A stretch of DNA of 64,000 nucleotides from positions 1 to 64,000 of the forward strand of contig CALFUL010000013.1 of assembly GCA_937929935.1 (NCBI GenBank), written 5' to 3'. Numbering within the stretch: position 1 is the first letter of the stretch; every line of letters begins with the position of its first letter. The notes under the pieces were generated by a model. It did not search any database and was not told where the DNA came from. It worked only from the letters and a program-made list of their open reading frames with translations. The position numbers and the translations under genes were made by a program. This document shows, in pieces, positions 24,001 to 34,004 of the stretch. Origin of the DNA: an uncultured Flavobacteriaceae bacterium (GTDB lineage Bacteria; Bacteroidota; Bacteroidia; Flavobacteriales; Flavobacteriaceae).

Positions 24001-24750
24001 ATGCAATACGGTTATTGCCATCTTAGTGTTATACCTGTGCGGGCAACTGCCGACGATACCGGAGAATTAATTAATCAGCTTTTGTTTGGTGAATTTTTTA
24101 AAGTTCTTGAAGAACGAAAAATATCAAGTAAAATTCGAAATGTATTTGATGGTTCAGAAGGATGGGTTGCCAATTCACAATTCTTTTTAATTAACAATGA
24201 AGATTTTGAAAATCTTAAAAAGAATCAATCAGAATTTTCTACTGATTTAGTATCGTTTACAGCAATTAGTAGTGCTAATCTTTTACCAGTGATTTTAGGT
24301 TCAATAGTAAATGAAACTCCATTTTTAAAGTATTCGTTTGAAGGAAATAGTATTAAGTGTAAAGAAGAAAAGAAAAACCTCTTACAAACTGTTTTGCTGT
24401 ATTTAAACGCACCGTTTTTAAAAGGAGGTAGAACGCCCTTTGGCATTGATGCTTCAGGACTAACTCAAATGACCTATAAAATAAATGGATATGCACTAAA
24501 ACGCTCTGTTTTAGAACAGTCAAGCCAAGGTGAAGCTTTAAGTTTTATTGAAGAAAGTGAACCTGGCGATTTAGCCTTTTTTGACAATAAAGAAGGTGTT
24601 ATTAATCACGTAGGCATTGTGCTAGAAGATAACTATATTATTCATGCTGATGGCAAAGTGCGTATTGATAGAATAGATCATACCGGAATTTTCGATACTG
24701 AAAAAAATCAATACAGTCATAAGCTGAGAGTTATTAAAAAAATAATATAA
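24001..24750 (+). CDS. NlpC/P60-fold protein with SH3 domain, catalytic Cys replaced by Ala
   Basis: The 249 residues hold an N-terminal bacterial SH3-like part (about 1-65), a second SH3-like stretch, and a C-terminal NlpC/P60 (C40) domain. The catalytic-Cys motif normally reads DCSG; here it is D150-A151-S-G (GIDASGLTQMTYK), with codon GCT at 24451-24453. The other usual residues remain: H203 (VINHVGIVL) and H215 (YIIHADGK). Without the thiol the protein should not cleave peptidoglycan stem peptides and may bind them instead. No signal peptide is visible, so export is uncertain. The start follows the thiolase gene by 21 bases. Confidence 0.85.
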   Translation: MQYGYCHLSVIPVRATADDTGELINQLLFGEFFKVLEERKISSKIRNVFDGSEGWVANSQFFLINNEDFENLKKNQSEFSTDLVSFTAISSANLLPVILGSIVNETPFLKYSFEGNSIKCKEEKKNLLQTVLLYLNAPFLKGGRTPFGIDASGLTQMTYKINGYALKRSVLEQSSQGEALSFIEESEPGDLAFFDNKEGVINHVGIVLEDNYIIHADGKVRIDRIDHTGIFDTEKNQYSHKLRVIKKII

Positions 24751-24755
24751 AAAAA

Positions 24756-24785
24756 AACCTGCTGTTCAAACAGCAGGTTTTTTTT
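24756..24785. terminator. Bidirectional terminator
   Basis: AACCTGCTGTT (24756-24766) pairs with AACAGCAGGTT (24769-24779), flanked by A and T runs on both sides. It separates the convergent NlpC/P60-like and TPR genes. Confidence 0.85.
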
Positions 24786-24805
24786 TATAAATCTATTGAT
24801 ACATA

Positions 24806-26068
24806 TTATTCACCTATTAGTTTCTTAAGACGCATGAAATTATCATTATCGCCTAAGGCACCATATATATTTTTCAATTGAGCAAGAATTCCTTGGTTAC
24901 CAGGATTCTCTTTTAGCGCATCTTCTAAAATAGTAGCACCTTGTCTAAACAAATCATCTTTCTGTTGTTTCAAGGCATCATACTTGGCAATATCACTTCT
25001 AGAGTTACCTAAATTATTCATTGAATCAATAAGTCCGTTACCCTCATTTACATAAGTAGTTGAAAGATTAAGTAAGGCATTGATATATTTAGGATTAATC
25101 TCTAACGCCCTAGCGTACGCTGCTCTAGCTTCAGTTAAATTACCTTGCTCCATATTGATAACCCCAATATTGTATTGTAAATCTGGGTTATCAGGCGCCA
25201 TAGCAGATGCTTCTGCCATCATCGATAAAAACTTTTCTTTATCACCTAATTTATAATGAAGATTTGCTTCATTCAATAACAAGTTAACATCATCAGGGCT
25301 ACTTTGTCTAGCCATCTTGTATGCTTCAAGAGCCTTGTCATCTTGACCTAACTGCGTGTATATTAAAGCTGTATTTTTTACAATTTCTGCTTTTTTAGAT
25401 GGTAATTTTTCATCAACTGGATCACTGTATAAAGGAGATTTGATCATCAAATCACGTCTATTTTTATCCATGGTTTCCATTTCTCCTGTTTCGGTATTTT
25501 TCGCCTTGTAAGCCATACCACCACCATCATAACCAACCTCTTGCAATTCATTATACATGCTTAAGGCTTTTTCATAATGCTTTCCATTTACGGCACTACT
25601 TGCTGCATAATACAAATAAAGAGTGTCTTGAGGACTCATCTTGTAACTCAAGTACAATTTATCAGCTGCTTTCTCATAATTCTTAGTGCTATTATCAGTT
25701 ACTGCTGCATTTACTAAATCAGATACCATTGAAGCCATTTGTTGTATTGCCTCAGAGCTATACTTTGCTTTTCCGCTTTTTTCTTCAATATCAATAACAC
25801 TTTTCATTGCGGCGGCAGCTTCTTCAAACAGGCCATCTTGACCATTTGAAGCCATATCAGCAAGTACTTTACCATTTAAGTAGTGGTATTGCGCCTGATA
25901 TTTATCTTCAGCACCAGAAATTGTACCGGCAATACCTTCTAATGCAGTTTTAGCTTCAGCCATATTACCAGATTTCACGGCCTTATCAGCTGCTTTTAGC
26001 TCATTTTTCTGTGCATATGAAACCATTGAAAGGCACATTGCTGAGAGTATTAAAATTCTAGTTTTCAT
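24806..26068 (-). CDS. Secreted or periplasmic TPR-repeat protein
   Basis: This 420-residue protein has a signal peptide (MKTRILILSAMCLSMVSYAQ) and tetratricopeptide repeats through most of its length, clearest at AEIVKNTALIYTQLGQDDKALEAYKMAR and PDLQYNIGVINMEQGNLTEARAAYARALEINP. It lies 39 bases downstream of gyrA on the same strand and is likely co-transcribed. TPR proteins act as scaffolds; no partner or specific function can be read from the sequence. Confidence 0.85.
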   Translation of the reverse strand: MKTRILILSAMCLSMVSYAQKNELKAADKAVKSGNMAEAKTALEGIAGTISGAEDKYQAQYHYLNGKVLADMASNGQDGLFEEAAAAMKSVIDIEEKSGKAKYSSEAIQQMASMVSDLVNAAVTDNSTKNYEKAADKLYLSYKMSPQDTLYLYYAASSAVNGKHYEKALSMYNELQEVGYDGGGMAYKAKNTETGEMETMDKNRRDLMIKSPLYSDPVDEKLPSKKAEIVKNTALIYTQLGQDDKALEAYKMARQSSPDDVNLLLNEANLHYKLGDKEKFLSMMAEASAMAPDNPDLQYNIGVINMEQGNLTEARAAYARALEINPKYINALLNLSTTYVNEGNGLIDSMNNLGNSRSDIAKYDALKQQKDDLFRQGATILEDALKENPGNQGILAQLKNIYGALGDNDNFMRLKKLIGE

Positions 26069-26107
26069 TTTATTAAAATTAAAAATTAAGGTTAAAATTA
26101 TTTTTAT

Positions 26108-28657
26108 TTATTCTTCTTCAGAACTGTTTTTAGCAGTATCTGTTGTTCCTTTATCAATAGCCGTGCCATCTTCAGTATCCACTTCAATATCCATAATATC
26201 AGTTTCTACAATTTCTTCATCATCTTTCATCACTTTAGCAACTGCTGCGATTGAGTCATCTCCTTTAATGTTAATGAGTTTTACACCTTGGGTTGCTCTA
26301 CCCATAACACGTAAATCTTCAACGCTCATTCGAATAGCAATACCTGATTTATTGATAATCATTAAATCATCAGAGTCTGAAACATTTTTAATGGCTACAA
26401 GATTTCCTGTTTTTTCAGTAACTGAAATTGTCTTAACTCCTTTTCCGCCTCTATTGGTTATACGATAATCTTCGATACTTGATCTTTTTCCATATCCGTT
26501 TTCAGAAACTACTAGAAGTTCGTCTTCAAAGTTGTGAACTGAAACCATTCCTATCACTTCATCATCTTCACTTGCTAATCTAATTCCGCGAACACCCGAA
26601 GCATTTCTGCCCATTGGGCGCGTTTTACTTTCTTCAAAACGTATCGCTTTACCTGATTTCAATCCTAAGAAAATTTGACTTGTACCGGTTGTTAATTTTG
26701 CTTCAAGTAACTCATCTCCTTCACGTATACCAATTGCATTGATACCATTTTGACGTGGTCTAGAGTATTGCTCAAGAGAAGTTTTCTTAACGGTACCTTT
26801 TTTAGTGGCCATTATGACATAATGACTATTCACATACTCTTCATCTTTTAAATCTTGAGTACATATAAATGCTTTTACTTTATCATCACTTGAAATACTA
26901 ATCAAGTTTTGAATAGCCCTACCTTTTGAGGTTTTACTACCTTCTGGTATTTCATAAACACGCATCCAGAAACATTTTCCTTTCTGGGTAAAGAACAACA
27001 TATATTGGTGGTTGGTACCAACGAACAGATGTTCAAGAAAATCTTCATTTCGTGTTGAAGATGCTTTTTGACCTACGCCACCCCTATTTTGGGTTTTATA
27101 TTCAGTAAGTGGTGTACGCTTAATGTATCCCGCATGCGAAATGGTAATGACCACTTGCTCATTCGGAATCATGTCTTCCATACTTAAATCGCCACCTGCA
27201 AAATTAATTTCAGATCTTCTTTCATCACCGTACTTTTCTTTAACCTCATGTAATTCTTCCTTAATAATATCCATTCTACGCTCTTTTCTTTCGAGAATGT
27301 CTTTTAAGTCAGCAATTGTCTTGATGATTTCATCATATTCAGCACGTAATTTGTCTTGCTCTAATCCGGTCAATTGACGCAAACGCATTTCAACAATCGC
27401 CTTGGCTTGTATTTCAGACAATTTAAAGCGATCCATCAAGTTGGCTCTTGCTTCATCAGCATTTGAAGAAGCGCGAATAATTTTAATTACCTCATCAATA
27501 TTATCTGAAGCAATGATTAAACCTTCTAAAATATGCGCTCTTTCTTCAGCTTTTTTAAGTTCATAAGTGGTTCTGCGAACAACAACTTCATGTCTATGCT
27601 CAACAAAATAATGAATCATCTCTTTGACATTCAGAAGTCGTGGTCTTCCTTTAACCAAAGCGATATTATTAACACTAAATGATGATTGAAGTGCGGTATA
27701 CTTGTATAGGGTATTAAGAACAATATTCGGAATTGCATCACGCTTCAAAATGTAAACAATGCGCATTCCTTTTCTATCAGATTCATCTCTAATAGATGAT
27801 ATACCCTCAATTTTCTTTTCATTTACAGCATCAGCTGTCTTCTTTATCATGTCAGCCTTATTGACCTGATACGGTATTTCAGTTACAATAATACATTCTC
27901 GCCCTTGAACTTCTTCAAAAGTAGCTTTGGCACGCATAACCACACGCCCTCTACCTGTATGAAAAGCTTCTTTAACGCCATCATACCCATATATAATTCC
28001 CCCAGTCGGAAAATCAGGTGCCTTAATATGCGTAATCAACTCATCAATTTCAATATCATTGTTCTCAATGTAAGCTATGGTACCATCAATAACCTCTGTT
28101 AGATTATGTGGCGGCATATTTGTTGCCATACCTACAGCAATACCTGAAGCACCATTCACTAATAAGTTAGGAATTCTTGCTGGTAATACAGTAGGCTCTT
28201 TTAATGAATCATCAAAATTCAATTGATGATCCACAGTATCTTTATCAATATCAGCTAACATATCGTCAGCAATCTTTCGCATTTTAGCCTCAGTATATCG
28301 CATTGCTGCCGGACTATCGCCATCAATTGAACCAAAGTTACCTTGACCATCAACCAACATATAACGTAAACTCCACTCTTGAGCCATACGTACCATTGAA
28401 TCATAAACTGAAGTATCACCGTGCGGGTGATATTTACCCAAAACCTCACCCACAATACGGGCAGATTTCTTGTGCGAACTTGACGATCTAACACCGAGTT
28501 CATGCATACCATATAGTACACGCCTGTGAACAGGTTTTAAACCATCCCTAACATCAGGTAGGGCACGTGACACAATGACCGACATTGAATAATCAATGTA
28601 GGCAGATTTCATTTCATCTTCAATATTAATGGGAATCAATTTTTCACCTTCCGCCAT
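26108..28657 (-). CDS. gyrA: DNA gyrase subunit A
   Basis: This 849-residue protein is the breakage-reunion subunit of gyrase, which introduces negative supercoils with GyrB. The active-site tyrosine is Y121 (AAMRYTEAK), and the quinolone-resistance region reads [17 protein letters not shown]. The C-terminal half has the six-bladed DNA-wrapping repeats, including the GyrA box-like segment [10 protein letters not shown]. The acidic tail ([19 protein letters not shown]) is typical of the phylum. It is transcribed divergently from clpC. Confidence 0.97.
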   Translation of the reverse strand: MAEGEKLIPINIEDEMKSAYIDYSMSVIVSRALPDVRDGLKPVHRRVLYGMHELGVRSSSSHKKSARIVGEVLGKYHPHGDTSVYDSMVRMAQEWSLRYMLVDGQGNFGSIDGDSPAAMRYTEAKMRKIADDMLADIDKDTVDHQLNFDDSLKEPTVLPARIPNLLVNGASGIAVGMATNMPPHNLTEVIDGTIAYIENNDIEIDELITHIKAPDFPTGGIIYGYDGVKEAFHTGRGRVVMRAKATFEEVQGRECIIVTEIPYQVNKADMIKKTADAVNEKKIEGISSIRDESDRKGMRIVYILKRDAIPNIVLNTLYKYTALQSSFSVNNIALVKGRPRLLNVKEMIHYFVEHRHEVVVRRTTYELKKAEERAHILEGLIIASDNIDEVIKIIRASSNADEARANLMDRFKLSEIQAKAIVEMRLRQLTGLEQDKLRAEYDEIIKTIADLKDILERKERRMDIIKEELHEVKEKYGDERRSEINFAGGDLSMEDMIPNEQVVITISHAGYIKRTPLTEYKTQNRGGVGQKASSTRNEDFLEHLFVGTNHQYMLFFTQKGKCFWMRVYEIPEGSKTSKGRAIQNLISISSDDKVKAFICTQDLKDEEYVNSHYVIMATKKGTVKKTSLEQYSRPRQNGINAIGIREGDELLEAKLTTGTSQIFLGLKSGKAIRFEESKTRPMGRNASGVRGIRLASEDDEVIGMVSVHNFEDELLVVSENGYGKRSSIEDYRITNRGGKGVKTISVTEKTGNLVAIKNVSDSDDLMIINKSGIAIRMSVEDLRVMGRATQGVKLINIKGDDSIAAVAKVMKDDEEIVETDIMDIEVDTEDGTAIDKGTTDTAKNSSEEE

Positions 28658-28916
28658 AAAAAAATCTTATCTAAAATAGTTGTTTAAAAAAGTAAGCCAA
28701 TATACTCAAAATAGAGCCCTTTAACGAGATCAAACTTTTAATTCTTTAACAATTTATCAACACTTTTTGCGTTGTAAATAGTTGCTGATTGTTGGTGTGA
28801 ATTTTCTTTAAATTGTTATTTTTTGCAAAATCAGTCAATAATCTACAATTATAGGTACAGTATTTGCTTTAGATTGTTCTAGATTTACTAATTTTAGTCT
28901 CAATACGGTTTGATAT

Positions 28917-31481
28917 ATGGATGATAATTTTTCCCCAAGAGTTAAAGATGTAATTGCCTACAGTAAAGAAGAAGCATTAAGGCTTGGTCATGACTTCATT
29001 GGCACAGAACATTTAATGTTAGGATTATTGCGAGATGGCAATGGCAAAGCAATTAGTATACTTGATGCACTTGATGTTGATTTAGACCACCTGCGTAGAA
29101 AGGTTGAGATTTTGAGTCCTTCAAATCCAACAATAACAAGTGGTGCACAAAAAGATAAAAAAAATCTTCATTTAACACGTCAAGCTGAACGCGCTTTAAA
29201 AACAACTTTTTTAGAGGCGAAACTTTTTCAAAGCTCATCAATTAATACAGCGCATTTGTTATTGTGCATTTTAAGAAATGAAAACGATCCAACCACCAAA
29301 CTTTTACATAAGTTAAAAGTTGATTATGATGGTGTAAAAGATCAGTTCAAGTTTATGATTACTAGTGATGATGATATTGTTGATGCACCTACATCAGAGT
29401 CATTTTCAAGTGAAGGCGATGATGCAAATGAAAGCAAGGAAAACACCTTTGGAAATACCCCTACGCAGAAAGGGAATAAAAAATCAAAAACCCCAGTACT
29501 CGATAATTTTGGAAGAGACCTAACCAAAATGGCAGAGGAGAATCGTTTAGATCCTGTGGTTGGGCGTGAAAAAGAAATTGAACGCGTTTCTCAAATATTA
29601 AGTAGAAGAAAAAAGAATAATCCGCTATTATTAGGTGAGCCAGGTGTTGGTAAAAGTGCCATTGCTGAAGGTTTAGCCTTGCGAATTATCAATAAAAAAG
29701 TCTCTCGTATTCTCTACGGAAAAAGAGTAGTAACTCTTGATTTGGCCTCTTTAGTTGCAGGCACCAAATATCGTGGACAATTTGAAGAGCGCATGAAAGC
29801 GGTCATGAATGAATTAGAAAAAAATGAGGATATCATTTTGTTCATTGATGAAATACATACTATAGTTGGTGCAGGTGGAGCTACCGGAAGCCTTGATGCT
29901 TCAAACATGTTTAAACCGGCTTTAGCTAGAGGCGAAATTCAATGTATTGGTGCAACCACTTTAGATGAGTACAGGCAGTATATCGAAAAAGATGGTGCTT
30001 TAGAACGTCGTTTTCAAAAAGTGATTGTAGAACCTACAACAGTTGAAGAAACTATTGAAATTCTACAAAATATTAAGGGTAAATACGAAGAACATCATAA
30101 TGTTAGCTATACTGATGAAGCGATTGTTGCTTGTGTCAAGCTAACCAATAGGTATATGACCGATCGCTTTTTACCAGACAAAGCTATTGATGCCTTAGAT
30201 GAAGCCGGCTCAAGAGTACATATTGTTAATATGGATGTGCCCAAGCAGATAGTTGACCTTGAAAAGCAACTAGACGATGTTCGTGAGCTCAAAAATAGCG
30301 TTGTTAAAAAACAGAAGTATGAAGAAGCAGCAAAACTAAGAGATGATGAAAAACGCATTGAAAAAGACCTTGCCGCTGCTCAAGAACGATGGGAAGAAGA
30401 AAGCAAACTGCATAAAGAAATAGTATCTGAAGATAATGTTGCAGATGTTGTTTCAATGATGAGTGGTATACCTGTAAACAGAATAGCTCAAACAGAGAGC
30501 AACAAATTAGCTGAATTACCAGAACTTATCAAATCAAATGTTATAGGTCAAGATGAGGCAGTAGCCAAAGTTGCTAAAGCTATTCAAAGAAATAGAGCCG
30601 GACTTAAAGACCCTAACAAACCCATTGGTTCATTTATATTCTTAGGTCAAACAGGCGTTGGTAAAACCCAACTCGCAAAAGTTTTAGCCAAAGAATTATT
30701 TGATTCAGAAGACGCATTGATTAGAATTGACATGAGTGAATACATGGAGAAATTTGCCATTTCAAGATTGGTTGGCGCACCTCCGGGTTACGTTGGCTAT
30801 GAAGAAGGTGGTCAATTAACTGAGAAGGTTAGAAGAAAACCTTACTCTGTAATCTTACTTGATGAGGTTGAAAAAGCGCATCCAGATGTATTTAATATGC
30901 TTTTACAAGTACTTGATGATGGGTATTTAACTGATAGTTTGGGCCGTAAAATCGATTTTAAAAATGCCATCATAATCATGACCTCAAATATTGGCGCTCG
31001 TCAATTAAAAGATTTTGGTCAAGGTGTTGGTTTTGGTACTTCTGCTAAAAAATCTCAAGCTGATTCACATCAAAAAAGTGTCATTGAGAATGCACTTAAA
31101 AAAGCATTTGCTCCAGAATTTTTAAATAGAATTGATGATGTTATTGTTTTCAATTCTCTTGAAAAAGAAGATATCAACAAGATTATAGATATTGAATTGC
31201 GTAAGCTTTTTGCGAGAATTAAAGATTTAGGATATGAGCTTAAATTAACCACCGCAGCAAAAGACTATATTGCTGAAAAAGGTTTTGATAAGCAGTATGG
31301 TGCAAGACCTCTTAAAAGAGCTATTCAAAAGTATATTGAAGACACCCTTGCTGAAGAAATTGTTAATTCAAAGCTACATGAAGGCGATACCATAACTATG
31401 GATCTTGATAAAAAGAAAGAAGAGCTTATTATTAAAATCAAAAAAGCTTCTAAGCCTACTAAAAATGTAGACGAGAGCTAA
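28917..31481 (+). CDS. clpC: ATP-dependent Clp protease ATP-binding subunit ClpC
   Basis: The 854 residues contain two N-terminal Clp_N repeats (about 5-145), AAA module 1 with Walker A GEPGVGKS at about 240, a UVR-type coiled segment (YEEAAKLRDDEKR), AAA module 2 with Walker A GQTGVGKT at about 576, and the C-terminal D2-small domain. This order is that of ClpC, an unfoldase that feeds substrates to ClpP. No clpP is in the window. A terminator follows at 31505. Confidence 0.95.
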   Translation: MDDNFSPRVKDVIAYSKEEALRLGHDFIGTEHLMLGLLRDGNGKAISILDALDVDLDHLRRKVEILSPSNPTITSGAQKDKKNLHLTRQAERALKTTFLEAKLFQSSSINTAHLLLCILRNENDPTTKLLHKLKVDYDGVKDQFKFMITSDDDIVDAPTSESFSSEGDDANESKENTFGNTPTQKGNKKSKTPVLDNFGRDLTKMAEENRLDPVVGREKEIERVSQILSRRKKNNPLLLGEPGVGKSAIAEGLALRIINKKVSRILYGKRVVTLDLASLVAGTKYRGQFEERMKAVMNELEKNEDIILFIDEIHTIVGAGGATGSLDASNMFKPALARGEIQCIGATTLDEYRQYIEKDGALERRFQKVIVEPTTVEETIEILQNIKGKYEEHHNVSYTDEAIVACVKLTNRYMTDRFLPDKAIDALDEAGSRVHIVNMDVPKQIVDLEKQLDDVRELKNSVVKKQKYEEAAKLRDDEKRIEKDLAAAQERWEEESKLHKEIVSEDNVADVVSMMSGIPVNRIAQTESNKLAELPELIKSNVIGQDEAVAKVAKAIQRNRAGLKDPNKPIGSFIFLGQTGVGKTQLAKVLAKELFDSEDALIRIDMSEYMEKFAISRLVGAPPGYVGYEEGGQLTEKVRRKPYSVILLDEVEKAHPDVFNMLLQVLDDGYLTDSLGRKIDFKNAIIIMTSNIGARQLKDFGQGVGFGTSAKKSQADSHQKSVIENALKKAFAPEFLNRIDDVIVFNSLEKEDINKIIDIELRKLFARIKDLGYELKLTTAAKDYIAEKGFDKQYGARPLKRAIQKYIEDTLAEEIVNSKLHEGDTITMDLDKKKEELIIKIKKASKPTKNVDES

Positions 31482-31504
31482 ATTTTAATAAGAATTTTAA
31501 CCTT

Positions 31505-31537
31505 AAAAGAGTCCCCTAAATCGGACTCTTTTTTTTT
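31505..31537 (+). terminator. Rho-independent terminator of clpC
   Basis: AAAAGAGTCC (31505-31514) pairs with GGACTCTTTT (31523-31532), and the T run continues to 31537. Confidence 0.85.
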
Positions 31538-31665
31538 GCCTTACTCACAGTTCACATTCGAAATACGCTGCTTTTAAACCAATTAGAACCGTATGAACGA
31601 TAAATTGGTCATTAGTCTAATTTTTTTTACCAAAGATAACTTACCGTCTACTTTCGCCTTAGAGA

Positions 31666-32085
31666 ATGAATTTGAGAAAAATGAAAGTGGGTCAAGCAAA
31701 TAAAAAAATAGTAGTACGTGAGTATCGATTAGATTTTGGTACTGTACAAGTTTTCGAAGATTACATTGTTTCAAATTTTAACGAAGGAATCACGGTAACC
31801 TTAGAAAGAGCTTATCAGATTATAGGTATTTCAGAAATACACTTCAGAGACAAAAATTTTGGCTTCATCAGCTCACGCAAAAATTCGTATGCTGTTGATC
31901 CTACCGTGTATGACTATTTCAGACAAATGGATAATTTAAAAGCATATGCCATAGTCTCTAGAAAGGAAATAGATATGCACAACTTTAAAATTGAAAAAAT
32001 GTTCTATAAGAAAGAAATGAAGTTTTTCATAGAATATGAAAATGCTGTTACTTGGGTAAAACGAAAAATAAAGTCAGCAAAATAA
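31666..32085 (+). CDS. Small protein with STAS/SpoIIAA-like features, unknown function
   Basis: This 139-residue soluble protein has no signal or membrane segment. Alternating strands and helices (GISEIHFRDKNFGFISSRKN, then KAYAIVSRKEIDMHNFKIEK and FFIEYENAVTWVKR) are compatible with a STAS/SpoIIAA-like fold, which is only a tentative call. The ATG at 31666 is followed by another at 31681; a near -7 sequence TACTTTCG at 31649-31656 fits either. It ends before the terminator at 32113. Confidence 0.65.
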   Translation: MNLRKMKVGQANKKIVVREYRLDFGTVQVFEDYIVSNFNEGITVTLERAYQIIGISEIHFRDKNFGFISSRKNSYAVDPTVYDYFRQMDNLKAYAIVSRKEIDMHNFKIEKMFYKKEMKFFIEYENAVTWVKRKIKSAK

Positions 32086-32112
32086 AAATATTGAATTGGC
32101 GAACGATAAAAG

Positions 32113-32140
32113 GCTCAAGACGAAAGTTTTGAGCTTTTTT
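32113..32140 (+). terminator. Rho-independent terminator
   Basis: GCTCAA (32113-32118) pairs with TTGAGC (32129-32134) over a GAAA-containing loop and is followed by TTTTTT. Confidence 0.7.
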
Positions 32141-32151
32141 GTTTCTAATTA

Positions 32152-33699
32152 TTACTGATTACCTTGCTCTTCATCAGCCTGTTGAGGCGGCTCAGGCACT
32201 TTAAATAAATCAATAAACGCCATGCCAATACCATCTATAATATCTGAAGCTGTTAATGCTTGATAGCCTGTTTGTTCAACAGCAATATCACCTGCTTTTC
32301 CGTGCAAATACACACCAAAGATTGCCGCCTGTAAAGGCTCATAACCTTGGGCTATCAAAGCTGTTATAATTCCTGTAAGCGTATCTCCGCTACCCGCAGT
32401 TGCCATACCAGGGTTTCCTGTGGTATTTATAAAACCACGATCACCAGAAATAGTAATTGAATGCGCGCCTTTGATAAGAACAATACAGTTGTACTTTTTT
32501 GAAAACGCCTTAGTTTTCTCTAGTTTATCAAAATCATCTTTCCATTTTCCTATGAGTCTTTCTAACTCTTTTGGATGCGGAGTTAAAACCATTTGCGGTT
32601 TCAATTTTTTAAGCAGTTTTTTATTTTTCGCCAAGATGTTTAATCCATCGGCATCAATAACTAAAGGCAAAGTGTTATCGTCAAGAAAATCTGAAAGTGC
32701 TTTTGAAGTTTCCTTTTCCACTCCCATGCCCACTCCTAAACCAATCACTGTTGGTTTAATATCAAATTCTATTTTAGAAATATGCTCATCGCCTTGAGTT
32801 ACAACCATTGCTTCTGGTAAGGCTGATTGTAAAGGTATATTTCCGCAATCTGGCACATAGGCAGTAACCAAGCCAACACCTGCATTTAAACAAGCTCTAG
32901 AGGCGAGTGTAACGGCACCAATTTTCCCCTTACTACCACCAATAAGTAGTGCATGACCATAAGTACCTTTATGAGAGTATTTTTTTCTAGGGATGTAAAA
33001 CGGTAGTACATCATGCTTCCCGATTAAATCATAAGCTGTTGGGGTGGTCATCAAAAACTCAGGATCTAAACCTATGTCAAGAACTTCCCATTGTTCTATA
33101 AATCGCCCTGTATCCGGAAGGAAGAACACCAACTTAGGCGTTTGAAAACTTAACACAAAATTCGACTTAACCACTGCTTTTTCATCCTCAGGAACCCTAT
33201 CCGTATATAAACCAGAAGGAATATCAATTGAAAGAATGAAAGCTTTAGATTCATGCAAATGGTTCATCAAATTAACAACCCACTGGTCAGGGGCTCTATT
33301 CAAACCAATACCAAAAATACCATCAACTATAATATCATCTTTACCAATAGCTGGAAGCTCACAGGCAGAATCTAAAAATTCTGGCCATATTTTTCTTTGC
33401 TTCAAACGCTCTAAATTGATTAAAAAATCTTTCGAACGCTTTTTACTATAGTTCACAACATAAACCGCAATGTTATAACCGTGTTCTTGTAAATGTCGGG
33501 CAAGGGCAACTCCATCGCCCCCATTATTACCTATTCCGCAAAACAAATGAATCTTGACGGGCGCGCCTTGCATGCGCATATGTAACCAGTTAAAAATCTG
33601 AACGGCAGACCGTTCCATCAATACTTCGCTAGAGATTTGCTGTTTCTCAATGGTAAATTTATCAGCAGCATAAATTTGTTCTCCACTAAATAACTTCAT
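32152..33699 (-). CDS. nnr: Bifunctional NAD(P)H-hydrate epimerase / ADP-dependent NAD(P)HX dehydratase
   Basis: The N-terminal half is the YjeF_N epimerase (GIGNNGGDGVALARHLQ, DGIFGIGLNRAP). The C-terminal half is the ribokinase-like dehydratase with LLIGGSKGKIGAVTLA and the nucleotide-binding GNPGMATAGSGDTLTG. Together they repair hydrated NADH and NADPH. I place the start at 33697-33699 (MKLFSGEQIYAADKFT) rather than the upstream ATG at 33726, because the -7 element at 33735-33742 would put transcription start almost on that codon and homologs begin near MKxFS. The product has 515 residues. Confidence 0.93.
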   Translation of the reverse strand: MKLFSGEQIYAADKFTIEKQQISSEVLMERSAVQIFNWLHMRMQGAPVKIHLFCGIGNNGGDGVALARHLQEHGYNIAVYVVNYSKKRSKDFLINLERLKQRKIWPEFLDSACELPAIGKDDIIVDGIFGIGLNRAPDQWVVNLMNHLHESKAFILSIDIPSGLYTDRVPEDEKAVVKSNFVLSFQTPKLVFFLPDTGRFIEQWEVLDIGLDPEFLMTTPTAYDLIGKHDVLPFYIPRKKYSHKGTYGHALLIGGSKGKIGAVTLASRACLNAGVGLVTAYVPDCGNIPLQSALPEAMVVTQGDEHISKIEFDIKPTVIGLGVGMGVEKETSKALSDFLDDNTLPLVIDADGLNILAKNKKLLKKLKPQMVLTPHPKELERLIGKWKDDFDKLEKTKAFSKKYNCIVLIKGAHSITISGDRGFINTTGNPGMATAGSGDTLTGIITALIAQGYEPLQAAIFGVYLHGKAGDIAVEQTGYQALTASDIIDGIGMAFIDLFKVPEPPQQADEEQGNQ

Positions 33700-33734
33700 A
33701 GTTTTTTGTTGCGTTTTAATTAGCAATTACGGCT

Positions 33735-33742
33735 CAAATCTA
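33735..33742 (-). promoter_or_regulatory. Bacteroidetes-type -7 element (TAGATTTG)
   Basis: The minus strand reads TAGATTTG, a perfect TAnnTTTG match, 36 bases before the preferred nnr start. No TTTG is seen at the -33 distance. Confidence 0.4.
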
Positions 33743-33846
33743 AAAATCAATAATTGAATATAGGTTTTAATGGCGAATCGTTAAAAATTCGATCGAAGAT
33801 TTGATTAAGGTATCAAAAGTACTACTTTTACTACTTTATTAGACGC

Positions 33847-33936
33847 ATGCAATTCAATAAAACGAACATAGTTTCTAACTTTTCTACTTCTAATGGCTGT
33901 ACATTTACAACTGCCAACAAAACCCCTTTGGGGTAA
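33847..33936 (+). CDS. Candidate threonine-operon leader peptide
   Basis: An ATG-to-TAA frame of 29 codons lies 68 bases before thrA. Six of its residues are Thr, concentrated in the second half (CTFTTANKTPLG), with one Ile. The stop overlaps the hairpin ACCCC-TTT-GGGGT (33922-33934). Thr-rich leaders control thr operons by attenuation in other bacteria; that this one does so is inference. No strong U-tracted terminator follows, and the hairpin resembles a dispersed repeat also seen at 37457-37469. Confidence 0.35.
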   Translation: MQFNKTNIVSNFSTSNGCTFTTANKTPLG

Positions 33937-34004
33937 AGCTATACATAATACAACTATTTGCCTCTTTAGGCCCTTTTCAAGAAAATTCTCTTTAATTCAC
34001 TGAC

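Noticed and set aside
28350-28450. Thr at the quinolone-resistance position of GyrA (GDTSVYD)
   Set aside because: Thr at this position is, to my knowledge, the wild-type residue in other flavobacteria, so it is not evidence of a resistance mutation.
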